Of a stretch of 33,586 nt of DNA, positions 7,799-16,320 are shown in pieces. The translations under genes and the position numbers were made by a program. This stretch comes from Verrucomicrobiales bacterium (GTDB taxonomy: Bacteria; Verrucomicrobiota; Verrucomicrobiia; Verrucomicrobiales; DEV007): NCBI GenBank assembly GCA_018058245.1, contig JAGPCC010000015.1:1-33586 (forward strand), written 5' to 3'. How positions within the stretch are numbered: the stretch's first letter is position 1; each line of letters starts with the position of its first letter. Under the pieces are notes generated by a model. The model worked only from the letters and a program-made list of their open reading frames with translations. It was not told the origin of the DNA and made no database searches.

Positions 7799-9685
7799 AT
7801 GAAGAAGTCAGGGCTAAATCTTTCCGATGAACTGAATGGTACGTTCAAAGAGAAATCTCCCGAGGGGTTTACGGCCATCCTCAGGGATTCGGCGGTGAGC
7901 GGCGAAGTTTACAATGACCCATCACGGCCTGATCTGGAGATCTTCATCGCCGAAGGTGACATCGTTCACACCACCTCGCGACTGATCTTACTCGGGCAGT
8001 TTATCGGCTCTGAACCGTCCACGGCATGGCGTTCAGTAGATGAGGCGATGGGAAATGCCCTCTCCCGGCTCAGCAAGCGACAAGCGGGAGTGGGACCGCG
8101 TGGTTCGTTGGATGTGGTCCCTACAGGACGTTATTTTATTATGGCCGACTGCGTGGCCTTCCTCAGTCTCGGGTCCATCACGGACTTCGATGCAGCGGGC
8201 GTTTCACTGGAGTCCGCAGTAGAGAATGGCGTGAGAGGCCTCCTCGTGTGTCAAACGGATGAGTTTGCCACCATATTAATCGGCGACAATCCGCCGCAGA
8301 TGACTTCCGATGAAGAAAAAGTCCGCTTTTCCCTTACTCACATGCTGGCCGGATTTCTCCGAGCGTTAGCCGGAGAGTCTGAAGAAGGGCGAAGGTTCCG
8401 TCGTTTGACGATCGCCGAAACGGACAAGAAAAGGTGTGAGATGATTTATAGAATCATTGAACAATTCAGAGGCGAAGGTTTTTTCAACCGCTTCGGAGTT
8501 AACTATGACGTGAAGATAGGCAGGGATAAACTCACGGGCTCAGCACACAATTTCGAAGGGCACCAATGCAATCAGTTGTGGTTGAGCAGTCAGAGTGGAA
8601 GCGTTGATCGCATTTCTTTTACCTTTCGTCCGTGGAAACTCGGCGCGGCACTGCTCAAAGAGACTGGCAACGGGTTCGATCAAGTATCGTTACAAAAGAT
8701 TTACAGACTTGTCGGGTTGGGGGATGATTTGAACGTTGATCCTGCTCAAGACACTCGACCGGCACCATCATTTTCATGGGACGGACTGAATGAGTTGAGC
8801 GCACAGGTGACCGCTCTGATCCCTGAGTCGATTCGCTCGCAACTTGCGAGGAACAACGAGTCAGATAATGCCGGGCGGCGACCCAGGTTGCAGTTTCAGG
8901 ATGATAACGGCAGTGCTGCGATTCCCTGGGAATGTATCCGTGTCGGTGAAACCTTTCCTGCGTTGCAGACCGGGGTTTCGCGCTTGTTCACGAGTCCCAA
9001 GGCGAGGGTTTTGGAGTCACTTCCTGATCTCAAGGAATTCAGGATTCTTTTGGTCATCAATCCAACGGGTGACCTCCGCGGGGCTGCCACTGAGGGGCGG
9101 GCAATCGTCGAATTATATCGGTCTCAAATGCCCTCCGCTAGCTTTGAACTGTTGATGGAGGGGGATGCCACCATCGCGTCGTTGACCCAAAAATTGAATA
9201 ATAATCCCTATCATGTGTTGCATTTTGCGGGACACAGTGGATACAGCCATGGAAGAGACACCAAAAGTTCCGGACTGCTCATGAATGACGGTTTTTTTAC
9301 CGGGGAGCACGCCAGTCTTCTAGAAAAGTCACCAGGTCTGGTGGTTTTTAATTCATGCGAATCTGCCAGAGTCAGCCGCCTTGGTCCATCAGAGGATGGA
9401 AGTGGCGCTTCCAGCCCGAGTCTGCAAGATGCCGCCGATGGAGCGCTGACCATTGCTGAGGCATTCATCACTGCGGGTATTGGCCATTTCATCGGAACAT
9501 TTTGGCCTGTTCAGGATCAAGCTGCGGAATTGTTTTGCAGCGAACTTTATAAAAACTTGGTTGGCTGCGAAAAAATTGGCGATGCTGTAGTATCGGCTCG
9601 CAATGCATTGGCCGATCAAATGATGCCTGACTGGGCTAATTACATCCATTATGGAGATCCCGAAGCAGTTCTGTTCTCAAAATAA
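7799..9685 (+). CDS. CHAT-domain caspase-like protease with M17-N/macro-like N-terminal domain (paralog 2)
   Basis: This 628-residue protein is a diverged paralog of the gene just upstream. It shares the N-terminal M17-N/macro-like layout (LEIFIAEGDIVHTTSRLILL, DVVPTGRY), the linker motif VINPTGDL..GA..EGR (about 419-433), and the CHAT dyad His479 (HFAGH) and Cys520 (FNSCES). The end (GHFIGTFWPV, YIHYGDP) also matches. Both paralogs keep both catalytic residues, so neither looks like a dead regulatory copy. The region between the two halves (about 240-350) is the most divergent, which would fit different partners or signals (inference). It is the last gene of the collinear run: the next 450 bases hold no intact gene. 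I see no clear terminator behind it. Confidence 0.9.
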   Translation: MKKSGLNLSDELNGTFKEKSPEGFTAILRDSAVSGEVYNDPSRPDLEIFIAEGDIVHTTSRLILLGQFIGSEPSTAWRSVDEAMGNALSRLSKRQAGVGPRGSLDVVPTGRYFIMADCVAFLSLGSITDFDAAGVSLESAVENGVRGLLVCQTDEFATILIGDNPPQMTSDEEKVRFSLTHMLAGFLRALAGESEEGRRFRRLTIAETDKKRCEMIYRIIEQFRGEGFFNRFGVNYDVKIGRDKLTGSAHNFEGHQCNQLWLSSQSGSVDRISFTFRPWKLGAALLKETGNGFDQVSLQKIYRLVGLGDDLNVDPAQDTRPAPSFSWDGLNELSAQVTALIPESIRSQLARNNESDNAGRRPRLQFQDDNGSAAIPWECIRVGETFPALQTGVSRLFTSPKARVLESLPDLKEFRILLVINPTGDLRGAATEGRAIVELYRSQMPSASFELLMEGDATIASLTQKLNNNPYHVLHFAGHSGYSHGRDTKSSGLLMNDGFFTGEHASLLEKSPGLVVFNSCESARVSRLGPSEDGSGASSPSLQDAADGALTIAEAFITAGIGHFIGTFWPVQDQAAELFCSELYKNLVGCEKIGDAVVSARNALADQMMPDWANYIHYGDPEAVLFSK

Positions 9686-9792
9686 TTTTCAATTTTCCCA
9701 GCCAGGACTCATCCCGAGCGACAGATAGACCGTTCGCGGGCCGACCTGCCCGCCTCGCTTTTCCTTCGCCAAATCGCCCGTCGCGAGCTATC
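9686..9792. other. Gene-free stretch between CHAT operon and transposase remnant
   Basis: No intact gene or convincing terminator is seen here. One frame (about 9716-9795) could be translated as a further decayed piece of the transposase, but it shows no motif I can name. Together with the remnant and the bases to 10137, this gives about 450 bases without a working gene. Confidence 0.4.
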
Positions 9793-10076
9793 AGCGTGAT
9801 TGCCTATCATCTCCCGAGTTGGATCCGTCGTCGGCTCGCAGCACACGGAGATACCCGAGAATGGAAAACGGCGCGTCGCATCCTGAGCACGCATTCGCTG
9901 GTCTCGACCCGCCTGCCGTCTGCCGTCTGCCGCACGGTGACGGTCGCACGGTGACGGTGCGGAAACCCAGCCTGCCTGACGCCGATCAAGCGCAGATCTT
10001 CGGAATGCTCGGAGGGGACTGGAAAACGATGTGCCCCGCGACAAAAACGGAAAGAAAACCGGCAACAATTTTGTAG
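9793..10076 (+). pseudogene. Frameshifted C-terminal remnant of a transposase (IS4/IS1634-like)
   Basis: Two overlapping reading frames together read like a transposase C-terminus. One frame gives ISVIAYHLPSWIRRRL followed by REWKTARRILSTHSLVS up to about 9930. The other continues DGRTVTVRKPSLPDADQ to a stop at 10074-10076. This matches the pattern I know from IS4/IS1634-type transposases (AYHL..IRR.L, W.T.R.ILSTH, DGRT..VRK...P...Q..I). The frame changes where a 14-base unit is duplicated head to tail (9931-9944 and 9945-9958), which would by itself shift the frame. No intact DDE domain, start codon or terminal inverted repeat is visible, so this is a decayed fragment. A plain ORF of 85 codons in the second frame is not a real gene in my view. 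Confidence 0.6.
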
Positions 10077-10137
10077 TGCCTTTTGGTCGGAGGTTGAGGG
10101 TTTACGCAGGTTTTGGGCGTGTGATAAGAAACTTGGG

Positions 10138-10929
10138 CTAAGGCAGAGGCTCCGTGATCGCGAGAATTCCGACGAACCAGTTCGTTTCCCGGATCGGGGC
10201 GGTCTCGCCCTCGATGAAGACGTAGGAAATGTCTCCGTCAAGATAGAGTGCATTTGGGCAGTTGAGTTTGTCGCGAAACAACTCTGCAAAATGGTACAAA
10301 TTACTCATTCCCAGATCGCGGTCCAGGATCGAGCACACGAAGATGATTTGTCCCGTGGTGCTCACCCCCACACCATTTCGATATCTCTCGCTTGTCGAAT
10401 CCGGAGTGAGAACCGGATGAATCTTCGTCTCCTGTACCAGCAGCGGGCCCGACTGAGTCGCGAGGACGGGTTTTTCGTTCAGTGCGGCATAGCGAGTCGT
10501 CTCCACCACTGCGGCACTACCATCTGCTCGAATGAAAAAGACTCCGTTGGGTTTCAGAAAAAAGTTGGGGGTGAACTCGCCTTCCCGCGTTTTGACGAAC
10601 TCGTTGAGATTCAGTTTGGTGACTGTTTTTCCGTCGGCAATGTGAAGTCCGCTCGGGAGAAAGGTTCCTTCGAAGATGCCGGAGTTCATCGCGAATTTCA
10701 GGCGACGACCTTTTGCTCTGATTCGTTCATCGAGTTTCGGAAAGGTGTTGGGTTCTCCGCTTTTTTCACTGAGAAACAGCTCGATCTTCTCCGTTCCGGG
10801 ATCTACCCGGTAGACAAAAAAATTGGCTCCGGCATGTTCGATTGTCTCTCCGAAAGTGAGGGGAGGGGTCACGCCCAGAAGGAGCGGAACGAGAAAAAAA
10901 GGGCACAAGAGGGTTCGATGAGAGGTCAT
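10138..10929 (-). CDS. Secreted phosphodiester glycosidase-like protein (DUF2233/NAGPA family)
   Basis: The start was chosen at the ATG at 10927-10929 because it is followed directly by a good signal peptide (MTSHRTLLCPFFLVPLLLG, cleavage near LTFG). The longer frame to 11016 adds only polar residues in front of it. The mature part (about 240 residues) shows the DUF2233/YigE pattern: AMNSGIF, PSGLHI, PNGVFFI, ATQSGPLLV, RNGVGV, LYLDGDIS. The family includes NAGPA, which removes GlcNAc from phosphodiester-linked glycans. The bacterial members are mostly uncharacterised, so a periplasmic glycan or phosphodiester substrate is an inference. It is divergent from the GntP permease gene, with about 134 bases between the two starts that could hold both promoters. 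Confidence 0.85.
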   Translation of the reverse strand: MTSHRTLLCPFFLVPLLLGVTPPLTFGETIEHAGANFFVYRVDPGTEKIELFLSEKSGEPNTFPKLDERIRAKGRRLKFAMNSGIFEGTFLPSGLHIADGKTVTKLNLNEFVKTREGEFTPNFFLKPNGVFFIRADGSAAVVETTRYAALNEKPVLATQSGPLLVQETKIHPVLTPDSTSERYRNGVGVSTTGQIIFVCSILDRDLGMSNLYHFAELFRDKLNCPNALYLDGDISYVFIEGETAPIRETNWFVGILAITEPLP

Positions 10930-11063
10930 ACCCAGTTGAGTAAAGGGAGTCTCGCAGGTACTGTCAATTCGATTCCCTTCCCCGGAGTGGGATGAGGTGT
11001 CGTGTAGATTCCGCAATTCAGGAGTTGTCAGCAGGGCAGTTTCTTGTCACTCTCTGCGCTTTC

Positions 11064-12734
11064 ATGGATAGTTCGATTTACCCTTTCTTTACTCTTTTTG
11101 TAGGCGTCGCAGTGGTCATAGGGATGATCATCGGGCTACGAATCAACGCTTTTGTCGCTCTGATCTCCGCTGCGCTGGTGGTCAGTTTTATGGCGGAGGG
11201 GGAGGTCGCGGACAAGGTCGCGAGGGTAGCGACGGCATTTGGCAATACGGTCGGAGGGATCGGGATCGTAATTGCGATGGCGGCGGTGATCGGGAAATGC
11301 CTCATGGCGAGTGGTGCGGCGGACCGGATCGTGTTGGCTTTTTTGAAATGTCTCGGGGAGAAACGGGCTCCGATCGCACTCGCGGGAAGCGGTTTTGTCC
11401 TTGGAATTCCAGTATTTTTTGACACGGTCTTTTACCTGCTCGTTCCATTGGCCCGCTCGCTCTATCGCAGGACCGGGAAAAACTACTTGCTCTACGTCCT
11501 CGCGATCTCAGCGGGCGGAGCGATCACCCATACGCTGGTCCCGCCGACGCCGGGGCCGCTCCTCATGGCGCAACAGTTGGGAGTCGATTTCGGGGTCATG
11601 ATCGGGGTGGGAGCTCTCGTTGGTTTGCCCGCAGCGATCGTTGGCCTGCTCTTTGCACGTGCCTTGGACCGCCGCATGCCGATCGAGATGCGCTTGCTCC
11701 CGGGGGATGAAGCGGAGCCGACCGTGGAAACGAGCAACCGGGCGCTGCCAGGGTTGTTTGTCTCTCTTTTGCCTATCATTCTCCCGGTGGCTCTGATCGG
11801 TTCGAGCACGGTTCTGGAGACGGTCGCCAACAATGAGCGCGCTGCTCAGGTGAAGGCGGGGGAGATCAAGGATCTCGGTGCGTTCTATACGATAGTGGAA
11901 GGAGCGACGGAGGGGCCGCTCACGGCATTTCAATCCGCTCTCCCGCCGAAGGGGGAAGCGACTGCAGCGACGGTCGCTGTCGCGATGAATGGGGTGCTGA
12001 AAAACCGCACGGCGATTGCCAGTGGGCAGAATCTCAGCAAGTCGAATCTCGCAGTGGTGGAGCATGTCAATCGCGAGGTGATCGAAGCACAAATGCCTGA
12101 GTCCATTCTGGCCCGTCATGTCTGGAAAACGCAAAAACGGAAAGCGTCAGATCTCAGTCAACTCTTCGGAAATGCCAACCTTGCCCTGCTGTTATCAGCG
12201 GCAGTTGCGGTGCTGCTCTACCTGAGAATGTGCCGTCCTGGCAAAGAAGCGTTTTCCGAAACGCTCGAATCTTCACTCATGAGCGGTGGTCTCATCATCC
12301 TGATCACCGCCGCAGGCGGGGCATTTGGAGCAATGTTGGGCGCGGCTAAAATCGGTCCGGCGATTGAGTCTCTCTTTCCCGCTACCTCCGCCTCTGCCGG
12401 GGTTGGGTTGCTCTTGCTCGCTTTTTCCATCTCTGCGCTTCTAAAATTCGCCCAGGGATCGACCACGGTGGCGGTGATCACGGCTTCGGGGATGATCGCG
12501 GCGATGACAGAGAGCATGAATCTCGGTTTCCATCCCGTCTATCTCGCGACCGCGATCGGCGGCGGCGGCCTTGTCGGCTCATGGATGAATGACAGCGGAT
12601 TCTGGATTTTTTCGAAGATGAGCGGACTGACGGAGCTCGAATCACTGAAATCGTGGACCCCGCTGCTCGCCGTGCTTGGGACGACCACCTTTGTCATGAG
12701 CGTGATTCTGGCCTATTTGCTCCCCCTCGTTTAA
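11064..12734 (+). CDS. GntP-family gluconate/organic acid permease with central insertion
   Basis: The frame is open from 10992, but the ATG at 11064 (MDSSIYPFF) begins where the first membrane segment starts, giving 556 residues. It is a highly hydrophobic protein with about a dozen membrane segments and GntP-family stretches such as [27 protein letters not shown] and [12 protein letters not shown]. The family imports gluconate or related sugar acids by proton symport across the inner membrane. GntP proteins are usually about 440-450 residues. The excess here is a roughly 110-residue soluble, helical-looking insert at about 252-366, between transmembrane blocks. The downstream EamA gene starts about 37 bases later, so the two may be co-transcribed. 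The substrate cannot be told from sequence. Confidence 0.88.
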   Translation: MDSSIYPFFTLFVGVAVVIGMIIGLRINAFVALISAALVVSFMAEGEVADKVARVATAFGNTVGGIGIVIAMAAVIGKCLMASGAADRIVLAFLKCLGEKRAPIALAGSGFVLGIPVFFDTVFYLLVPLARSLYRRTGKNYLLYVLAISAGGAITHTLVPPTPGPLLMAQQLGVDFGVMIGVGALVGLPAAIVGLLFARALDRRMPIEMRLLPGDEAEPTVETSNRALPGLFVSLLPIILPVALIGSSTVLETVANNERAAQVKAGEIKDLGAFYTIVEGATEGPLTAFQSALPPKGEATAATVAVAMNGVLKNRTAIASGQNLSKSNLAVVEHVNREVIEAQMPESILARHVWKTQKRKASDLSQLFGNANLALLLSAAVAVLLYLRMCRPGKEAFSETLESSLMSGGLIILITAAGGAFGAMLGAAKIGPAIESLFPATSASAGVGLLLLAFSISALLKFAQGSTTVAVITASGMIAAMTESMNLGFHPVYLATAIGGGGLVGSWMNDSGFWIFSKMSGLTELESLKSWTPLLAVLGTTTFVMSVILAYLLPLV

Positions 12735-12771
12735 TCTTTTGACGAATGGCAGGGGATCGCGACAATGCGCG

Positions 12772-13668
12772 GTGCCGATTTACCTCCTTGTGCCTGTATT
12801 TGCCGCGATCATCTATTCGCTCGGCTCGATCTCGATCAAGCGTGCGCTCAAAGAGGGCGTCACGCTGGATCAGTCGTTTCATCTCACGAATCTGGCGCTC
12901 GGTCTCATGTTCCTTCCGCTGATATTTTTTGAGCAAAAGGAGGTCATCGACTGGACCCAGATCTGGAAACCGCTCACGATGGGATTAACGTTTTTTTTAG
13001 GGAACTGGCTCACGTTTATCGCGATCCGGCGCGGCGATGTTTCTCTCGTGACACCGATCATGGGCACGAAAGTGGTTTTTGTGGCGATCGCGGTGGTGGT
13101 GCTGACCCACAGAATGCCGAGTGCCGCGCTCTGGATCGCCGCGATTCTGACGACGATCGGTATTTTTGTGATGGGAATGGCCGACTTAAAAGGGGGGAGA
13201 CATATCGCGTTGACCATCAGTCTGGCGCTCGGCAGTGCGATGATTTTTGGCTGTTGTGACGTGCTCGTAAGTTGGTGGTCGGGAGGGTTTGGTGGCCCGA
13301 CGTTTTTGGTGGTCGCGTCCGGTTCGATTTCGCTCTATTCGTTGCTTTTATGGCTCATCCAGGGCCGTCCTGCGCTGCTCCCGAATGAAAAGGCGAGGGT
13401 CTGGACCGGGTGGGGTGCCTTTCTCGTGGGGCTGCAAGCGATCTTCATGGGACTCTGCCTTACCTTTTATCAGGACGCTACGAGAATCAACGTGCTCTAT
13501 GCCTCGCGGGGGCTCTGGGTGATCGTCCTTCTGGTTGTCTTTGGTCCGATCCTCGGAAATAGTGAACATCGTGACTCCGGGCGTGGTTTTCTCTGGCGGG
13601 TCGCAGGCACGGTGATCCTCACGGTGGCGATTGTGATTGCAGTGGCAGATCGGGGCGCTTCGAGTTGA
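12772..13668 (+). CDS. EamA/DMT-family transporter
   Basis: This is a protein of about 298 residues with roughly ten hydrophobic segments and the internal two-fold layout of the drug/metabolite transporter family. Two halves start with LVPVFAAIIYSLGSISIKRAL and LTISLALGSAMIFGCCDVL. The frame opens at a TTG at 12739, but the GTG at 12772 places the start right before the first membrane segment (VPIYLLVPVF), and I prefer it. EamA proteins exchange small metabolites across the inner membrane. The substrate is unknown. It sits between the GntP permease and lpxI, 15 bases before the ATG of lpxI, so it is likely in the same operon. A link to lipid precursor handling is only a positional guess. Confidence 0.85.
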   Translation: MPIYLLVPVFAAIIYSLGSISIKRALKEGVTLDQSFHLTNLALGLMFLPLIFFEQKEVIDWTQIWKPLTMGLTFFLGNWLTFIAIRRGDVSLVTPIMGTKVVFVAIAVVVLTHRMPSAALWIAAILTTIGIFVMGMADLKGGRHIALTISLALGSAMIFGCCDVLVSWWSGGFGGPTFLVVASGSISLYSLLLWLIQGRPALLPNEKARVWTGWGAFLVGLQAIFMGLCLTFYQDATRINVLYASRGLWVIVLLVVFGPILGNSEHRDSGRGFLWRVAGTVILTVAIVIAVADRGASS

Positions 13669-13683
13669 TGTTTTCTAGTGACA

Positions 13684-14508
13684 ATGAGTAATTTCGAAAT
13701 CCCTTCCATCGTGGGAATGATCGCCGGGAACGGCATCTATCCTGCTATTTTTGCAAAAGCAGCCCGGAAAGCGGGTGTCCCGACGCTCGTAGCGGCGGCT
13801 TTCATTGACGAAACCAGCCCGGAACTCCAGGGACTGGTGGATCATATTGAATGGCTCCGCGTGGGGCAGTTGGGAAAAATGATCAAACATTTCAAGGCCC
13901 ATGGCGTGACCCAAGTCGTGATGGTCGGACAGATCGCTCCCAAAAATCTTTTCGACCTGCGTCCCGATCTCCGTACCCTGAAGATGTTGAGTCGGGTCAA
14001 AGAGCGGAACGCCGAGTCGCTCTTTGCTGCGATCGCCGGGGAGATGGAGAGCGACGGCATCGGCCTCCTTCCCGCGACGACATTTCTCGAAGATCTGTTG
14101 CCTCAACAGGGTCACGTCTGTGGCCCGACCCTGTCGGATCGACAGGAAGGCGATGCTGCCTTCGGTTTTCGTATTGCGAAGGAGATGAGCCGTCTCGACA
14201 TCGGGCAGACCGTGGTCGTGAAAAAGGGAACCGTCCTCGCCGTGGAAGCCTTCGAAGGAACCAATGAGACTCTGAAACGGGGAGGGGAGCTCGGGAAAGG
14301 AGAGGCGATGATGGTAAAGGTCTCGAAACCGAATCAAGATTTCCGCTTTGATGTTCCTGTCGTTGGCCCTGCGACGATCGAGACGGCCGCGGAAGCCGGG
14401 GTCAATGCGATCATCGTCGAAGCAGGGAGCACGCTCCTGCTCGGGATCGAAGACGTTTTCCGGCTCTGCCGAGAAAAAAAGGTCAGTCTTGTCGCTCGAA
14501 GCGAGTGA
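13684..14508 (+). CDS. lpxI: UDP-2,3-diacylglucosamine pyrophosphatase LpxI
   Basis: LpxI hydrolyses UDP-2,3-diacylglucosamine to 2,3-diacylglucosamine 1-phosphate (lipid X) and UMP. This is the fourth step of lipid A synthesis, at the cytoplasmic face of the inner membrane. The protein carries the family's N-terminal Rossmann-like start (IVGMIAGNGIYP), the central VVMVGQIAPKNLFDLRPD, and the C-terminal catalytic domain with NQDFRFDVPVVGPATIE. The Asp in RFDVPV is residue 225 if counted from an upstream GTG at 13678, or 223 from the ATG at 13684 chosen here. The length (274-276) is normal. LpxI replaces LpxH, and its presence confirms a Gram-negative envelope. It follows the EamA gene by 15 bases and precedes a Gfo/Idh/MocA gene, a pairing often seen in lipid A clusters. 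Confidence 0.95.
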   Translation: MSNFEIPSIVGMIAGNGIYPAIFAKAARKAGVPTLVAAAFIDETSPELQGLVDHIEWLRVGQLGKMIKHFKAHGVTQVVMVGQIAPKNLFDLRPDLRTLKMLSRVKERNAESLFAAIAGEMESDGIGLLPATTFLEDLLPQQGHVCGPTLSDRQEGDAAFGFRIAKEMSRLDIGQTVVVKKGTVLAVEAFEGTNETLKRGGELGKGEAMMVKVSKPNQDFRFDVPVVGPATIETAAEAGVNAIIVEAGSTLLLGIEDVFRLCREKKVSLVARSE

Positions 14509-14569
14509 TTTCCGGCAGGAAAGGTGATCCGCAGTTGCCGCAGTGGCTTGTTGCTGGCATAGGATGACT

Positions 14570-15487
14570 ATGAGCGTAAAAGTCGGAGTCGTTGGTGTCG
14601 GAGCGATCGGTCGGAATCATGCCCGGATCTATGCCGGGTTGGAGTCCGCGGATCTGGTTTGTATCTACGATGCAAATCAAGAACACGCGCGAGCGCTTGC
14701 CGCAGAATTTGGAACCGAAGCAGTCGATACGGTCGACGAACTCGTCGCACGAGTCGATGCAGCTTCTGTCGCAACCCCGACGGTGACGCATCGCGAGATC
14801 GCGACGATGTTATTGAGCGCTGGTAAGCATGTCCTCGTGGAAAAACCGATCGCAGATTCGGTCGATGACGCCCGTGCCATGATTGCCCTCGCGAATGAGA
14901 ACGGCTGCGTCCTGCAGGTCGGGCACATCGAGCGATTTAACCCGGTGATGAGCCAACTCGAGGCTCGCCTGAATTCCCCCAAATTCATCGAATGCCACCG
15001 GCTTTCACCATTTCCCCAACGCAGTCTCGACATCGGAGTCGTGCTGGATCTGATGATCCATGATCTGGAGATTGTCCTCCACCTCGTAAATTCACCCATT
15101 GCCGCGATCGACGCGGTGGGAATCGCCGTTTTAACCCGACGCGAGGACATTGCAAACGCCCGCATACGATTTGAAAATGGTTGTGTGGCCAACATCACGG
15201 CGAGCCGCATCAGCCCTGAGCGTCTCCGGAAAATTCGTGTTTTCCAGAGTGATGCCTATTTGTCGCTCGATTATCAGGATCAGAGTGGTTGGATCTATCG
15301 CAAAGACGGAATGGAGATCGCCAAAGAGGAGGTTCTCGTGGAACGCGACGAGCCACTCAAGTGCGAACTCACCGCCTTTGTCGATTGTGCGGCAAAAGGC
15401 GAGCAGCCGAGAGTAAGTGGTCTCCAGGGAGCCGCCGCACTTGATGTGGCACTCGAGATCACACGATTAATCGAAGAAGCGGGCTGA
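14570..15487 (+). CDS. Gfo/Idh/MocA-family NAD(P)-dependent oxidoreductase, probably lipid A-related
   Basis: The protein is 305 residues from the ATG at 14570, which has AGG(A) five bases upstream; the ATG at 14564 is also possible. It has the N-terminal Rossmann motif GVVGVGAIGRNHA, the sugar-dehydrogenase EKP motif (about 91-93, in HVLVEKPIA), GHIERFNPV, and the C-terminal domain with DLMIHDLEIVL carrying the likely catalytic His. These stretches are typical of the MviM-like group found beside lpxA/lpxI. Its best-known member, GnnA, oxidises the 3-hydroxyl of UDP-GlcNAc so that GnnB can aminate it for lipid A with an amide-linked acyl chain. No gnnB aminotransferase is visible here, so assignment to GnnA is tentative. 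It is probably co-transcribed with lpxI (about 60-base gap). Confidence 0.85.
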   Translation: MSVKVGVVGVGAIGRNHARIYAGLESADLVCIYDANQEHARALAAEFGTEAVDTVDELVARVDAASVATPTVTHREIATMLLSAGKHVLVEKPIADSVDDARAMIALANENGCVLQVGHIERFNPVMSQLEARLNSPKFIECHRLSPFPQRSLDIGVVLDLMIHDLEIVLHLVNSPIAAIDAVGIAVLTRREDIANARIRFENGCVANITASRISPERLRKIRVFQSDAYLSLDYQDQSGWIYRKDGMEIAKEEVLVERDEPLKCELTAFVDCAAKGEQPRVSGLQGAAALDVALEITRLIEEAG

Positions 15488-15729
15488 GGAGAGATCAGGG
15501 GGAGGGAATTTGCGGGCAGAGTCATCCCGTTTCCTTAGAATTACTCTTCGGATCAATTGCTCTTCGAATCGCGCAGGAGACAGCCGAGTCGTGCATGTCA
15601 CTCTACACAGGTAATCGCGTTTCTCGAAATTGAGAATTAATATTAATAAAATTAAAAAAATTGATTGTCATTATTGTTAATTTATTTTAAATTTTAAAAG
15701 AAATTAAAAAATAATATCCATTTCCTCCA
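15488..15729. other. Intergenic region with a strongly AT-rich stretch
   Basis: There is no gene here. The right part (about 15630-15720) is almost pure A/T with runs of A and T, which is exceptional in this GC-rich window. The left part contains an imperfect 11-base direct repeat (CTCTTCGGATC at 15544 and CTCTTCGAATC at 15560, 16 bases apart) that could be a regulator site. No terminator for the upstream oxidoreductase gene is seen. Confidence 0.6.
15665..15693 (+). promoter_or_regulatory. Possible sigma70-type promoter within the AT-rich tract
   Basis: TTGTCA (15665-15670) and TAAATT (15688-15693) are separated by 17 bases. They match five of six and four of six consensus positions. The A/T tracts upstream could act as an UP element for the secreted TPR-like gene that starts at 15730. 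In such AT-rich DNA, chance matches are common, so this is weak support. Confidence 0.3.
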
Positions 15730-16314
15730 ATGACCCGTATCTCCTCTTCCTTTTGCGCTCTCTTTCTTGTCGTTCCATTCGCGACATCCGCCTTGGCAGA
15801 TGTTTCTAGTCAAACTCGAGAATACCGCCCGCTCATCGCTAAGGCGGTGCGAATCGAGATATCCAACAAAGTGGATCAAGCTGCCGCCACGGACGCATCG
15901 CAACTCCGCCGTGATGGGTGGAGCCAGTTCGACCGCAAGCATTGGGAGAAAGCGATCGATTTGTTCCTTTCTGCACTGGAAAAGGAACCCTCGGACCAAT
16001 CCGCCGCCGAAGGGCTGACAATGAGCCTCTATCAGTCTGGAGACTATGCCTCTGTGATACGTTTGGGGGATCAACTGACGGAATCCATGCCGGATATTAA
16101 GAGAATCATTGCAAGGACTCTTGAGGCTGACGTCCTCGCTCTGGTGAATCAGGATCAGTTGGACCAGGCTCGCAAGCTTCTTGCACATTTCCCAGGGGAG
16201 GACGTGTCATTCCTCCCGGCTCGGCAGGTTCTCGGGAGAGCGGTGGCATTGGAATCAGAGATTACAAAAGAAGAAACCGCAACGACGACCGTCGAATCAA
16301 TCGCAGGGAATTGA
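15730..16314 (+). CDS. Secreted TPR-like protein of unknown function
   Basis: This 194-residue protein starts with a signal peptide (MTRISSSFCALFLVVPFATS, likely cleaved after ALA near residue 23), so it is exported. Residues about 57-150 contain TPR-like helical pairs: GWSQFDRKHWEKAIDLFLSA, then AAEGLTMSLYQSGDYASVI, then EADVLALVNQDQLDQARKLL. These suggest a periplasmic protein-protein interaction module of two to three repeats. I recognise no catalytic motif. It is preceded by the AT-rich island and followed, six bases after the stop, by a 15-bp tandem repeat and then an intrinsic terminator, so it is probably a single-gene transcript. Confidence 0.8.
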   Translation: MTRISSSFCALFLVVPFATSALADVSSQTREYRPLIAKAVRIEISNKVDQAAATDASQLRRDGWSQFDRKHWEKAIDLFLSALEKEPSDQSAAEGLTMSLYQSGDYASVIRLGDQLTESMPDIKRIIARTLEADVLALVNQDQLDQARKLLAHFPGEDVSFLPARQVLGRAVALESEITKEETATTTVESIAGN

Positions 16315-16320
16315 TCGGGC

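Noticed and set aside
9807..10289. 160-codon minus-strand ORF over the region behind the CHAT genes
   Set aside because: It overlaps the 3' end of the phosphodiester glycosidase-like gene on the same strand, has no recognisable motif, and the transposase-like reading on the other strand explains the region better.
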